Assembly: GCA_017303655.1 (NCBI GenBank)
Contig: JAFLCE010000047.1
Location: 1 to 34,017 of the forward strand
Direction: 5' to 3'
DNA: 34,017 nt
DNA from: Anaerolineae bacterium
Lineage (GTDB): Bacteria > Chloroflexota > Anaerolineae > Anaerolineales > Villigracilaceae
Part shown: positions 15,359 to 23,348 of the stretch, piece after piece
How positions within the stretch are numbered: position 1 is the first letter of the stretch
Layout of the letters: each line of letters begins with the position of its first letter
Translations under genes and position numbers: made by a program
Notes under the pieces: generated by a model
What the model saw: the letters and a program-made list of their open reading frames with translations, nothing else
Database searches by the model: none
What the model was told of the DNA's origin: nothing

Positions 15359-16459
15359 ATGCATAAAATATTCATTAGTTACTCGCGTAAAGATATTACC
15401 TTCATTCGCAAATTGGCAGGCGATTTGGAAGCCACCAGCTATGACGTGTGGTGGGATCTGACCGATCTGCGCGGCGGCGATGACTGGGTGAAAAAGATCC
15501 CGGCTGCCATTCAAGAAAGTGATTTCTTTGTGATCGTGCTTACGCCAAACTCGATCCAATCTGAATGGGTACAAAAAGAATATACTCAAGCGCTTAACTT
15601 CCGCAAAAAGATCATCCCGATCATGTTCGAACAATGTGATGTCCCTTTTGCGCTTAACACCATTAACTTCGTTAACTTCATGGGGACAGACTATATCGCG
15701 AGTTTTAGAAACCTGTTATCGTCACTTGGATATAGCGGCACACCGCCAGAGATCACTCCATACGAACGGGTGACAACTCTTCTGCCAGCACCAGTTCGTA
15801 AATACGCTGCTCCTCTGGCTGTGGCTTTTGTGATCTTGATCGCATTCGCGCTTCTTTTCTGGCCCAAACCTGATTCTCAGCCCCCAATCTTATCGGCGAC
15901 CGAAACAGATTCACCGACATCCACATTGACCGCCAGTGCCACGGTTACCATCACAGTAACTGCCAATGTGCCAACGCCCACACCAACCGTCACTGAAGTA
16001 AAAGCCTCGGTAACACCGACCAGCACCAATCCACCGTTCGAGGCGCTGACCTTCTGTGTAAATTCATTGTATTCCAACACCATCAACGTCCGTTCTGGTC
16101 CCGGCACCAATTATGCAGTGATCGGCGAGCCGTTAAGAGTTGGCAAGTGTCTGAGTTTTCGTGCTGTGAATGAGTCTGCCACCTGGCTTTTGATTTCTTC
16201 GAACCAAGCCGACCCTGAATTCCAACAATACGAAGGCGGTTGGATTTTTCGTGAACTGCTTGGGCTTGGCAGAGACGGTTCGCTTGATCTGCCCGCTGCC
16301 ACGCTGACTTTCACACCGACGTCCTCACTCACGCCAACAGCATCAAATACACCTACCATCACACCATCGCCCACGGTTACGCCAACTGATACTCCCACGG
16401 TCACGCCATCGCCGACCGATACCGAAACACCTGAACCGAGCCCAACACCTACACCATAA
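15359..16459 (+). CDS. Membrane TIR-domain protein with external SH3b
   Basis: A 366-residue protein. The TIR domain (1-130) starts MHKIFISYSRKD and contains SEWVQKEY, where Trp70 and Glu74 match the WxxxE of catalytic TIR NADases. One TM helix lies at about 147-168, then a Thr/Pro linker (180-226), an SH3b-like domain (230-300: NTINVRSGPGTNYAVIG ... GGWIFREL) with Cys233 and Cys264, and a second Thr/Pro tail (315-366). The TIR should be cytoplasmic and SH3b external. The same outer half occurs in the GTPase-operon membrane protein read away from it. The start is the ATG directly before HKIFISYSRKD; an ATG at 15332 would sit 3 bases from a TATACT (15323-15328) that is better read as the -10 box. 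A role in NAD signalling or defence is inferred. Confidence 0.9.
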   Translation: MHKIFISYSRKDITFIRKLAGDLEATSYDVWWDLTDLRGGDDWVKKIPAAIQESDFFVIVLTPNSIQSEWVQKEYTQALNFRKKIIPIMFEQCDVPFALNTINFVNFMGTDYIASFRNLLSSLGYSGTPPEITPYERVTTLLPAPVRKYAAPLAVAFVILIAFALLFWPKPDSQPPILSATETDSPTSTLTASATVTITVTANVPTPTPTVTEVKASVTPTSTNPPFEALTFCVNSLYSNTINVRSGPGTNYAVIGEPLRVGKCLSFRAVNESATWLLISSNQADPEFQQYEGGWIFRELLGLGRDGSLDLPAATLTFTPTSSLTPTASNTPTITPSPTVTPTDTPTVTPSPTDTETPEPSPTPTP

Positions 16460-16494
16460 AAAAAGACGGACACTTTTTAGCGACCGTCTTTTTT
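16459..16494. terminator. Bidirectional intrinsic terminator
   Basis: AAAAAAGACGG (16459-16469) pairs with CCGTCTTTTTT (16484-16494) around a 14-base loop. The A-run and T-run make it work on both strands; it ends the TIR gene (its stop codon touches the stem) and the convergent amphi-Trp gene. Confidence 0.85.
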
Positions 16495-16513
16495 CTTAAG
16501 GGATGGGGAAAAA

Positions 16514-16735
16514 TTAATACGTCCACTTCAACTGAAATTCGATCTCTTCCTCACCATCTCCGCGTTCATGCTCGATACTGATCTCAACATCGGCTGGGAT
16601 GGAGACTCGCGTCCCTGCTACCTGAATTCGAAAGCGTTCCTCCGCTTCCAAAGCATCCGCAAGGCGGCGCAATTTCTCGGCAAATTTTTTAACTGAATAC
16701 ACTTTTTCAATGTCACGTGTTCGCTTCTTTGGCAT
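16514..16735 (-). CDS. amphi-Trp domain protein
   Basis: A 73-residue protein matching the amphi-Trp domain family: KFAEKLRRLADALEAEERFRIQVAGTRVSIPADVEISIEHERG, ending EEIEFQLKWTY with the conserved C-terminal Trp. It has a basic helix followed by amphipathic beta-strands. The family is small and has no assigned biochemical role. The ATG has AAGGAG 9 bases upstream. It is a single gene converging on the TIR gene and divergent from the EamA transporter. Confidence 0.85.
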   Translation of the reverse strand: MPKKRTRDIEKVYSVKKFAEKLRRLADALEAEERFRIQVAGTRVSIPADVEISIEHERGDGEEEIEFQLKWTY

Positions 16736-16832
16736 AAGGTTTCTCCTTTTTTTGAATCATACTTCAAACTCAGCGAGAAGCCATAGAATTTCATAAAACT
16801 ATAATCTCTGTTAATCCACATACCCGTCACGG

Positions 16833-16838
16833 TATAAT
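16833..16838 (+). promoter_or_regulatory. -10 box (TATAAT) close to the EamA start
   Basis: A perfect TATAAT lies 8 bases before the ATG at 16847, with no ribosome site, predicting a leaderless or near-leaderless message. Confidence 0.6.
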
Positions 16839-16846
16839 CGCGCCCT

Positions 16847-17689
16847 ATGGGTTCAATACTTTTTGGTCTTCTGTCCGCGCTCAGTTGGGGCGCGGGTGAT
16901 TTTACAGGCGGGCTCGCAGCGCGCAAAGTGGGTGCGTATCGTTCCGTCTTTTATGCCGAAGTGGTCGGCATCCTCTTTCTTTTTACTGTGCTGATATTCG
17001 TATCCGAACCTCTGCCCGATGCACGCGCACGCATCTTTGCTATAGCAGCAGGCATGCTGGGCACGGTCGGTTTGATGCTTTTGTATCACTCCATGACCCT
17101 CGGGCTGATGAGCATCGCCGCACCCGTCTCCGCTTTGTTGGCGGCAGTCATGCCCGTTGTCATCGGGATGTTCACCGAAGGCTTCCCCGGCTTCATCACA
17201 TTTTTGGGATTTGGATTCGCCTTGCTCGCAGTTTGGTTGGTCTCTCAAAGTGAAGGCGGTGTAAAAGATATCCTCTCGCATCTTTCGGACTTGAAACTGC
17301 CTCTGCTTGCAGGCATTGGATTTGGCTTTTACTTTGTCTTAATGCATGAAGCCACTCGTGATGGCGGCTCTGTCTGGCATATGGTTTTCTCGCGTCTGGG
17401 CGGCATGGCGTTGATCACCACCTATCTTCTTGCCACGCGTTCTTCATGGAAGATCGACCTGTCTGCCATGCCTATCATTTCAGTCAATGGAATCTTGGAT
17501 ATTGGCGGCAACTTTTTTTTCATCCTTGCAGGACAGGCAGGCAGGTTAGACGTGGCATCAGTGCTGAGTTCTCTTTTCCCCGGTGCAACTGTCATTCTGG
17601 CATGGATTTTTTTAAAGGAACGTCTTAACCGCAATCAGTGGATCGGGGTTGCCTGTGCGTTGATCGCCATTTTATTGATAACTATTTAA
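16847..17689 (+). CDS. EamA/DMT-family transporter
   Basis: A 280-residue inner-membrane protein with about 10 helices in two EamA halves (about 1-135 and 145-280). The first half begins LLSALSWGAGDFTGGLAARK and the second ends with a FLKERLNRNQWIGVACALIAI segment, typical of the drug/metabolite transporter superfamily. It would move a small metabolite; substrate unknown. The start follows a TATAAT by 8 bases. It is followed after 15 bp by a small membrane protein gene on the same strand, likely in one transcript. Confidence 0.9.
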   Translation: MGSILFGLLSALSWGAGDFTGGLAARKVGAYRSVFYAEVVGILFLFTVLIFVSEPLPDARARIFAIAAGMLGTVGLMLLYHSMTLGLMSIAAPVSALLAAVMPVVIGMFTEGFPGFITFLGFGFALLAVWLVSQSEGGVKDILSHLSDLKLPLLAGIGFGFYFVLMHEATRDGGSVWHMVFSRLGGMALITTYLLATRSSWKIDLSAMPIISVNGILDIGGNFFFILAGQAGRLDVASVLSSLFPGATVILAWIFLKERLNRNQWIGVACALIAILLITI

Positions 17690-17704
17690 TAAAGAGGAGC
17701 ATTT

Positions 17705-18334
17705 ATGACTTCAACACAAGAGCATAATCACCAATTACAGCAAAGCGGAAATTTTACAGCCGCTGATCTTGAAGGCAATAAGCAGGGTCAATATTCTGAG
17801 ACCCAAATAAAGCGCTTCAAAGATAGCCGCGACTTCATTCAACAGACCTCCGGCAAGTACGAGAATAAAGGTCCACTCATTTCACTGATCTTCGGCGTGG
17901 GACTTTTATTCTTTTGCGTTGTCCTGTATTTTGTAGGTGTCTTTGACATGCTCCGCTCCTCACTGGGTGGACTCTTCCTGCCCGTGCTGGCAGGAGCGGC
18001 GATTCTTGCGGCTTTGTTCGTGTTTGTCATCGCCCCGAGACAATATCAATCCTCAGTCGATATGTACAAATCCATGGGTACACCACTGGCGGAACAGCCA
18101 ATTGGCGCAATTCAAGTCATTGAAGCGCGAGCAGAGGCATACGCCTCTCAAGGCGGCATCAACCGCCGCGGACATCAATCTTCGCGCGTCTCCTACGTCT
18201 TGCAAATGGACAGTATCAAATTCCTCATCACCGAAACTTTGATGAATGTCATCGAGAACAAACGCCTATATCGTGTTTATTGCGTCAACGATGGGGGCGT
18301 GTGGACCCTGCTTAGCATCGAGACCTTGGAATAA
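17705..18334 (+). CDS. Two-helix membrane protein of unknown function
   Basis: A 209-residue protein that I cannot assign to a named family. Residues 1-55 are polar and Gln-rich; two membrane helices lie at about 58-80 and 89-110 (LISLIFGVGLLFFCVVLYFVG and FLPVLAGAAILAALFVFVIA). The C-terminal 95 residues (IGAIQVIEARAEAY ... YRVYCVNDGGVWTLLSIETLE) look like a small cytoplasmic beta-rich domain. AGAGGAG lies 7 bases before the ATG. It follows EamA by 15 bp and ends 2 bases before a heptamer array. Confidence 0.8.
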   Translation: MTSTQEHNHQLQQSGNFTAADLEGNKQGQYSETQIKRFKDSRDFIQQTSGKYENKGPLISLIFGVGLLFFCVVLYFVGVFDMLRSSLGGLFLPVLAGAAILAALFVFVIAPRQYQSSVDMYKSMGTPLAEQPIGAIQVIEARAEAYASQGGINRRGHQSSRVSYVLQMDSIKFLITETLMNVIENKRLYRVYCVNDGGVWTLLSIETLE

Positions 18335-18336
18335 AA

Positions 18337-18371
18337 TTCCATCATCCACGGTCTATCGTCCATCGTCTGAA
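18337..18371. repeat. Degenerate heptamer array, five units
   Basis: Read on the minus strand, five consecutive 7-base units include TTCAGAC, GATGGAC (18364-18358) and GATAGAC. The GATGGAC unit is identical to one in the array at 10389-10437. It begins 2 bases past the stop of the membrane protein gene. Confidence 0.6.
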
Positions 18372-18377
18372 ACTGTG

Positions 18378-18525
18378 GTAAACTCACGTCCGCTCTCAAC
18401 GGAGAGCGAATTTTCTGGGAACTTGTTTTGATCACTCTGATTGAACGCCTCGTTTGCAACGGGGTCAAGCCCGAATAACGTTCTCGGGCTTTTTTGTTGG
18501 GCGGGTCTGCTTGCAAAAGCAAACC
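18378..18525 (+). ncRNA. Structured leader or small RNA before the DEAD-box gene
   Basis: Within the 290-bp gap, three hairpins follow each other: a 7-bp stem with tetraloop AACG (18391-18408), a 7-bp stem with a 3-base loop (18448-18464), and an intrinsic terminator (18467-18491 plus six T to 18495). A fourth imperfect stem (18504-18525) lies beyond the terminator. A weak TAAACT -10 box is at 18378-18383. It could be a 5' leader with an attenuator controlling the helicase, a free-standing small RNA of about 110 nt, or simply the 3' end of the EamA transcript. Confidence 0.45.
18467..18495 (+). terminator. Intrinsic terminator before the DEAD-box gene
   Basis: AAGCCCGA (18467-18474) pairs with TCGGGCTT (18484-18491) over a 9-base loop, and a T-run follows to 18495. 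It sits 130 bp upstream of the helicase ATG. Confidence 0.75.
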
Positions 18526-18579
18526 TTGTTGGCAAGAAGAAGTTGGTAGAGTCATCAGAACATCCCGCATCATGATGTT

Positions 18580-18605
18580 GTAGAGGCGAGGTCACCTCGT
18601 CCTGC
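18580..18605. repeat. Degraded GTAG palindrome
   Basis: GTAGAGGCGAGGT followed by C and ACCTCGTCCTGC. The core CGAGGT/ACCTCG pairs perfectly; the outer right arm no longer matches CTCTAC. It looks like a decayed copy of the palindromes at 26141 and 29603, and lies 20 bp before the helicase start. Confidence 0.5.
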
Positions 18606-18624
18606 AAATAAAAAGGATAACTGA

Positions 18625-20310
18625 ATGACTACCGATTTTTCTTCGCTCAACCTGCGTGCTGAGATTATGCAGGCTATCACTGAACTCGGCTATGCCGAGC
18701 CGACTCCCATTCAATCGGGAATGATCCCCCTCATGCTCACCGGCGTGGACGTGGTCGGTCAAGCCCAAACCGGCACAGGCAAAACCGCTGCCTTTGCCCT
18801 CCCCATTCTCCATAACTTTCAACGACAAAAGAATCCGCAGGCATTAGTGCTTGCTCCGACCCGCGAACTCGCTTTGCAGGTCGCCGACTCGATGACCGAG
18901 TATGGTAAACACATGCATGTACGTGTGCTTGCCGTTTATGGCGGGCAGCCGTATGGTCCGCAGATCAATAATCTGCATCGCGGCGTCGACATCGTTGTCG
19001 GTACGCCCGGACGTTTGAACGACCTGCTCGAACGCAAAGTCCTCAACCTCAGCGAGATCAAGACCGTTGTTCTTGATGAAGCGGATGAAATGCTCAATAT
19101 GGGCTTCGTCGAAGAAGTTGAAAAGATCCTTACAACGACTCCTTCCGAACGTCAGACTGCCATGTTCAGCGCCACCATGCCCGCACGGATCCGCTCCCTT
19201 GCAAACCGCTTCATGCGGGACCCGCAAACTGTTACTGTTAAAAGAAGCACTCTCACCGCTGCAGCCATCGAACAGCGCTACTACATGGTCAATGAGAATC
19301 ATAAGACGAATGCCCTCACGCGTTTGTTTGAGATCGAACCCATTCATAGCGCGTTGGTTTTTGCCCGTACCCGTGCAGAAACCAGCTCACTCGCCAATGA
19401 ACTCGTTATTCGAGGTATCCCTGCTGAAGCCATTCACGGTGACCTGGATCAGAACGCCCGCGAACGTGTGCTCGGGCGTTTCCGCTCGAATCAATTGAAG
19501 GTACTCGTCGCCACCGATGTCGCCGCACGCGGTTTGGACATCGACGATATTTCCCACGTCTTCAACTATCACCTGCCGGATGACGCCGAAGTGTATATCC
19601 ATCGTATCGGTCGTACCGGGCGTGCAGGCAAGACCGGCATTGCCATTACCCTGCTTTCTCCCAAAGAACGCCGCCGCATGCGTGAAGTGGAAGCGCTCAC
19701 CAAGCAGCAAGTCAAACAGATGGAACTGCCCACCGCTGAAGATATCACTAAGCACCGCGAGGCGCAGGTGGTGGAAAAGCTGCGCATCTGGCTCGGCCGC
19801 GGACGTTACAAGCGTGAGCTTGAGATCGTTCAGGAATTGATCGATGGCGGGCATGATGTGATGAACATCGCTGCGGCTGCCATCAAGATCTCCCGTGGCG
19901 ATGAAAAGCAACGCCCGATCGCCGAAATCTCCGAAGTCCGAGATGAACGCCGCGAACGCGATTTCTCTCGTGGCGGTAAAGGCGCAACCACACGGCGTGA
20001 ATCGTTTGGGCGTAGTGAAAAGCCCGGGCGTTTTGGTGACAAGTCGCGGGTTAAGGGTAGCCGCACTCATGAAGAGGGCATGATCCGCTTGAAGGTTAAC
20101 AAAGGCAAGTCACACAGCATCCGCCCGAATGACATCGTAGGGCAGATCGCCTTCCATGCCAACATCCCTGGTAATGTCATCGGTAAGATCCGCATCGAAG
20201 ATAAAATCTCATTCGTAGACATCCCAGAAGATGTGGTGGAACAGGTGCTCAAGCACAGCGGTAACTATAAAATTGGAAAAGAAAAGTTTAGTGTCGTAAA
20301 GGCGCAGTAA
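18625..20310 (+). CDS. DEAD-box RNA helicase with DbpA-type RNA-binding domain
   Basis: A 561-residue ATP-dependent RNA helicase. Q motif EPTPIQ (25-30), Walker A AQTGTGKT (47-54), PTRELALQ, DEAD at 151-154, SAT at 182-184, then in the second RecA domain ARGLDIDD and HRIGRTGRAG. After a helical dimerisation-like segment and an Arg-rich stretch (about 425-480) comes a DbpA-type RNA-binding domain (about 487-561: MIRLKVNKGKSHSI ... NYKIGKEKFSVV). This is the layout of DeaD/CsdA-type helicases that remodel rRNA and mRNA, often in the cold. AAGGAT precedes the ATG. The structured leader suggests control at the RNA level. Confidence 0.95.
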   Translation: MTTDFSSLNLRAEIMQAITELGYAEPTPIQSGMIPLMLTGVDVVGQAQTGTGKTAAFALPILHNFQRQKNPQALVLAPTRELALQVADSMTEYGKHMHVRVLAVYGGQPYGPQINNLHRGVDIVVGTPGRLNDLLERKVLNLSEIKTVVLDEADEMLNMGFVEEVEKILTTTPSERQTAMFSATMPARIRSLANRFMRDPQTVTVKRSTLTAAAIEQRYYMVNENHKTNALTRLFEIEPIHSALVFARTRAETSSLANELVIRGIPAEAIHGDLDQNARERVLGRFRSNQLKVLVATDVAARGLDIDDISHVFNYHLPDDAEVYIHRIGRTGRAGKTGIAITLLSPKERRRMREVEALTKQQVKQMELPTAEDITKHREAQVVEKLRIWLGRGRYKRELEIVQELIDGGHDVMNIAAAAIKISRGDEKQRPIAEISEVRDERRERDFSRGGKGATTRRESFGRSEKPGRFGDKSRVKGSRTHEEGMIRLKVNKGKSHSIRPNDIVGQIAFHANIPGNVIGKIRIEDKISFVDIPEDVVEQVLKHSGNYKIGKEKFSVVKAQ

Positions 20311-20322
20311 AAAACTTAAACG

Positions 20323-20362
20323 AAAAGACCTGACGGATCAAAAATCTGTCAGGTCTTTTTTT
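20323..20362 (+). terminator. Intrinsic terminator of the helicase gene
   Basis: A 16-bp stem with one wobble (20323-20338 with 20344-20359), 5-base loop, and seven T. It also carries an A-run on its left side, so it may serve the convergent ppgK gene. Confidence 0.85.
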
Positions 20363-20377
20363 GTTTTGGAGGGCTAA

Positions 20378-21124
20378 CTAGAACTTTACGGCTGTGCCTT
20401 GTGAGAATAACGCTGCGCCAACGATGCCCGCTTCATTTTGGAATTGCGCCGGGACAACCCTTGATTGTAATTTTAATAGCGGTAAAAACTTCTCGTGTTG
20501 TTTGCTGATGCCGCCGCCGATGATGAACAGGTCGGGCCAGAAAAGTTTTTCCATTTCATTGAGGTATTCATTCAGACGCTTGGCATATTTTTTCCAAGAC
20601 ATATCCTCGCGTTGACGTGCCGCATCCGATGCGCGGTGTTCGGCATCCTTGCCATTGATCTGCATATGACCGAACTCGGTGTTGGGAAGCAAATGCCCAT
20701 TGTAAAAAATAGCGGAGCCAATTCCGGTACCTAGCGTGATCATGATGACCGTGCCATGTTCGCCTTTGCCCATACCGAAAGCCATTTCTGCCATGCCAGC
20801 TACATCTGCATCGTTGCCCACGTGACATTTGCATCCTGTAATGGATGTGAACAATTCATCGGCGTTGGTGCCAACCCATTTTTCTGAAACATTCGCCGCC
20901 ATTAATGCCACGCCGTGCTTGATGGGGGCGGGGAAGCCAACGCCGATCTCCTTCTTCCAATTGAACGCTTGGGCGATCTCTGCCACGACCAGCGCGACTG
21001 CCTTGGGTTTTGCCCCATTGGGAGTGGGGATGCGAATCCGTTCTGCCAAAAGCTTGCCGGTTTTGATGTCTACCGGTGCGCCTTTGATTCCTGAACCGCC
21101 AATGTCGATGCCGAGTGCCTGCAT
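20378..21124 (-). CDS. ppgK: Polyphosphate glucokinase (ROK family)
   Basis: A 248-residue kinase that phosphorylates glucose to glucose-6-phosphate with polyphosphate (and often ATP) as donor. It begins [17 protein letters not shown], the phosphate-binding loop; [22 protein letters not shown] and [10 protein letters not shown] follow. The C-terminal half, with [38 protein letters not shown] and [16 protein letters not shown], is characteristic of polyphosphate glucokinases rather than ordinary ROK kinases. The start is the ATG at 21124 with AGGAG 8 bases upstream; the open frame to 21235 is an unsupported extension. It is a single gene, divergent from the ArsR-like regulator. Confidence 0.95.
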   Translation of the reverse strand: MQALGIDIGGSGIKGAPVDIKTGKLLAERIRIPTPNGAKPKAVALVVAEIAQAFNWKKEIGVGFPAPIKHGVALMAANVSEKWVGTNADELFTSITGCKCHVGNDADVAGMAEMAFGMGKGEHGTVIMITLGTGIGSAIFYNGHLLPNTEFGHMQINGKDAEHRASDAARQREDMSWKKYAKRLNEYLNEMEKLFWPDLFIIGGGISKQHEKFLPLLKLQSRVVPAQFQNEAGIVGAALFSQGTAVKF

Positions 21125-21294
21125 TTGAAAACTCCTGATAATGAGATGAGACAGTCTTGTATGGCTATGATAACTCCAACCCCTTTCTTTTGGGGGAGTG
21201 TTTGGGTGAGGCAAAACCCTTGACTCAATCTCCAAAATAGATAAAATAGCATCTATCGTTAAAAAATATTTTAATGATGAAAGGAAGTTTTCCT

Positions 21295-21927
21295 ATGAAA
21301 AAAGATAAAGAAGAGAAAAAGCGTTTTCACATCTCTGACCTCGAGACCTTGCGCGCCATCGCTGACCCACTTCGGGTGCAGATCATGGAATTGCTCGAGG
21401 TACAGCCGTTGACCGTTAAACACGTGGCAGAGAAGTTGGGGCTTGCCCCTAGCAAACTCTATTATCACTTTGGCGCACTCGAAAAACTCGGCATGATCGA
21501 AGTGGCAGAGACCCGTATGGTCGCCAATATGCTGGAGAAGACGTATAAGTCTGCGGCGCATATTTTGGATGTGGACCCGGCTCTCTTCCAGTTTTCGAAA
21601 GAAGGCGATAACGAGCCGATCAACATCCTGCTCTCTTCCACCATCGATGCCACTCGTGAAGACCTGATGCGCAGCATGCAGGCACGCCAATTCCAACTGG
21701 AACAGGGGGCAGATGAAACGCCTCGTCGCATCATCGTCAACCGCGTCGTCAGCAGTGTCTCTGAAAAGCGGATCGAAGAATTCCAAAATCGGCTGGTCAA
21801 GCTCATTCAAGAATTCGAGGCGGAGGATGCCTCTGCGAAACCCAAGGACCAACCCTATGCCTTAACCGTAGCTTTCTACCCAAGTTTTTATTTTGACAAG
21901 ACCGTCAAGAAAGGTAAAAAGAAATGA
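21295..21927 (+). CDS. ArsR-like winged-helix regulator
   Basis: A 210-residue regulator. The winged helix (about 10-75) reads LRAIADPLRVQIMELLEVQP, VAEKLGLAPSKLYYHFGALEKLGMIEV, an ArsR/HTH_20-like pattern; the C-terminal half is a helical domain of unknown ligand specificity (about 100-200). No metal-binding cysteines are present. The ATG at 21295 is chosen because GGAAG lies 7 bases upstream; ATGs at 21274 and 21277 have no ribosome site. The stop overlaps the MFS start in ATGA, so it probably controls that exporter, as such pairs usually do. The Lys-rich ends are unusual. Confidence 0.88.
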   Translation: MKKDKEEKKRFHISDLETLRAIADPLRVQIMELLEVQPLTVKHVAEKLGLAPSKLYYHFGALEKLGMIEVAETRMVANMLEKTYKSAAHILDVDPALFQFSKEGDNEPINILLSSTIDATREDLMRSMQARQFQLEQGADETPRRIIVNRVVSSVSEKRIEEFQNRLVKLIQEFEAEDASAKPKDQPYALTVAFYPSFYFDKTVKKGKKK

Positions 21928-23276
21928 CATCTGCCACTTTAGAAACAAACCGCATCGAAACGCCAAAAGATATGAAGACTTTCTTCACCATCTGGGGCGG
22001 ACAATTGATCTCCATGCTAGGCTCTGGTCTGACGAACTTTGCCCTTGGCGTATGGATCTATGACCAGACCAAACAAGCCACGCCCTTCGCTATTACCGTT
22101 TTACTTGGCACCATTCCTCGTGTTCTTTTGCTGCCCATCGCCGGTTCCATCGCAGATCGTTTCAATCGCCGTTTCATTATGATCGTTTCCGATACGCTCA
22201 ATGCTGTATTGACCCTGTTCATTTTCCTTCTATTGGGTGCAGGGAATTTACAGTTATGGCACATCTATCTTATTTCAATGCTGGGCTCTATTCTCAGTGC
22301 GTTTCAAGAACCCGCCTATTCCGCATCCATTTCGATGATCGTGCCGAAGGACAAGCTTGGCAGTGCCAATGGAATGGCGCAAATGGGACAGGCAATCTCA
22401 TCCGTGTTAACTCCTGTTATGGCAGGCGCTCTCTTCGTCTTTATTGGTTTCAACGGCATCATCATGATCGATTTCATCACGTTCTTCTTCGCCATTGCCG
22501 CGTTGTTGTTCGTGCGCATTCCACAGCCTGAGCGCGCCCCTGAACACAAGGATAAAAATATCTGGCAGGATATGCAGTTTGGTTGGAATTACCTGAAAGA
22601 GCGCAAAGGTCTGCTGGGTTTGCTGTATTACTATGCCATGGTCAACTTCCTGCTCAACTGGTCGGCGGTGCTTCTAATTCCCATGGTGTTGAGTCGCTTC
22701 ACTGCCGATGTGTTGGGCATTATTCAAACCGTAATGGGTGTGGGTATGTTGGCGGGCAGTATTATCATGAGCGCCTGGGGTGGTGCCAAGCGTCGCATCC
22801 CAACTGCAATTGGTTTCATCATCCTCGGGGTGACGGGTTTCATCATCGCCGGTTTACAACCCAATCCCTGGTTCATCGGGGCTGGCATCTTCCTCTTGAT
22901 GTTCTCCGTCCCATTGGCGAGCGGAAATAGTCAGGTTGTGTTTCAGACCAAAGTGCCGCGTGAAATTCAAGGACGCGTTTTCTCTGTCCGTTCGACCATT
23001 TCGCAATCGATGATGCCGCTTGCCTTTCTCACCGCCGGTCCGCTGGCAGATAAATTCTTTGAGCCGCTTCTTCAAGATGGCGGCGCACTGGCGAGCACGT
23101 TTATTGGTCAGATGCTTGGCACAGGAGCAGGACGCGGCATAGGTCTGATGTTCATTCTCTCAGGGCTTACCGGAATCATCGTCAGTATATTCGTCTACCT
23201 CAACCCGCGCATTCGCAATTTGGAAGATGAATTGCCAGATGCCCTACCCGACGAAGAAAAAGCGCCTCAAGCCTGA
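21924..23276 (+). CDS. DHA3-type MFS exporter
   Basis: A 450-residue major facilitator with about 12 helices. After a 17-residue polar N-terminus come FFTIWGGQLISMLGSGLTNFA, a motif A-like loop IAGSIADRFNRRF, and the paired GSANGMAQMGQAISSVLTPVMAGALF. This resembles the DHA3 (macrolide efflux MefA-like) group. It is translationally coupled (ATGA) with the ArsR-like regulator and ends in a strong terminator. Substrate unknown. Confidence 0.9.
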   Translation: MTSATLETNRIETPKDMKTFFTIWGGQLISMLGSGLTNFALGVWIYDQTKQATPFAITVLLGTIPRVLLLPIAGSIADRFNRRFIMIVSDTLNAVLTLFIFLLLGAGNLQLWHIYLISMLGSILSAFQEPAYSASISMIVPKDKLGSANGMAQMGQAISSVLTPVMAGALFVFIGFNGIIMIDFITFFFAIAALLFVRIPQPERAPEHKDKNIWQDMQFGWNYLKERKGLLGLLYYYAMVNFLLNWSAVLLIPMVLSRFTADVLGIIQTVMGVGMLAGSIIMSAWGGAKRRIPTAIGFIILGVTGFIIAGLQPNPWFIGAGIFLLMFSVPLASGNSQVVFQTKVPREIQGRVFSVRSTISQSMMPLAFLTAGPLADKFFEPLLQDGGALASTFIGQMLGTGAGRGIGLMFILSGLTGIIVSIFVYLNPRIRNLEDELPDALPDEEKAPQA

Positions 23277-23296
23277 CCTGAAACTGGTCAAACAAA

Positions 23297-23337
23297 AAAG
23301 AGCCTCATCTACGCTGAAAACGTGGACGAGGCTCTTT
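23297..23337. terminator. Bidirectional terminator
   Basis: A 17-bp stem with one mismatch and one wobble (23297-23313 with 23321-23337), flanked by A and T runs, between the convergent MFS and ABC permease genes. Confidence 0.8.
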
Positions 23338-23348
23338 GCTTTCTGGGC

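Noticed and set aside
16111-16473. Val/Gly-rich frame opposite the TIR protein tail
   Set aside because: The repeats are the complement of Thr/Pro codons in the linker, not a real protein.
18335-18624. A tRNA or tmRNA in the hairpin-rich gap
   Set aside because: No cloverleaf, CCA end or anticodon-loop pattern could be drawn; the hairpins are independent.
19387-20070. Long open frame (227 codons) antisense to the DEAD-box helicase
   Set aside because: It is a mirror of a strongly conserved helicase frame and shows no domain or ribosome site.
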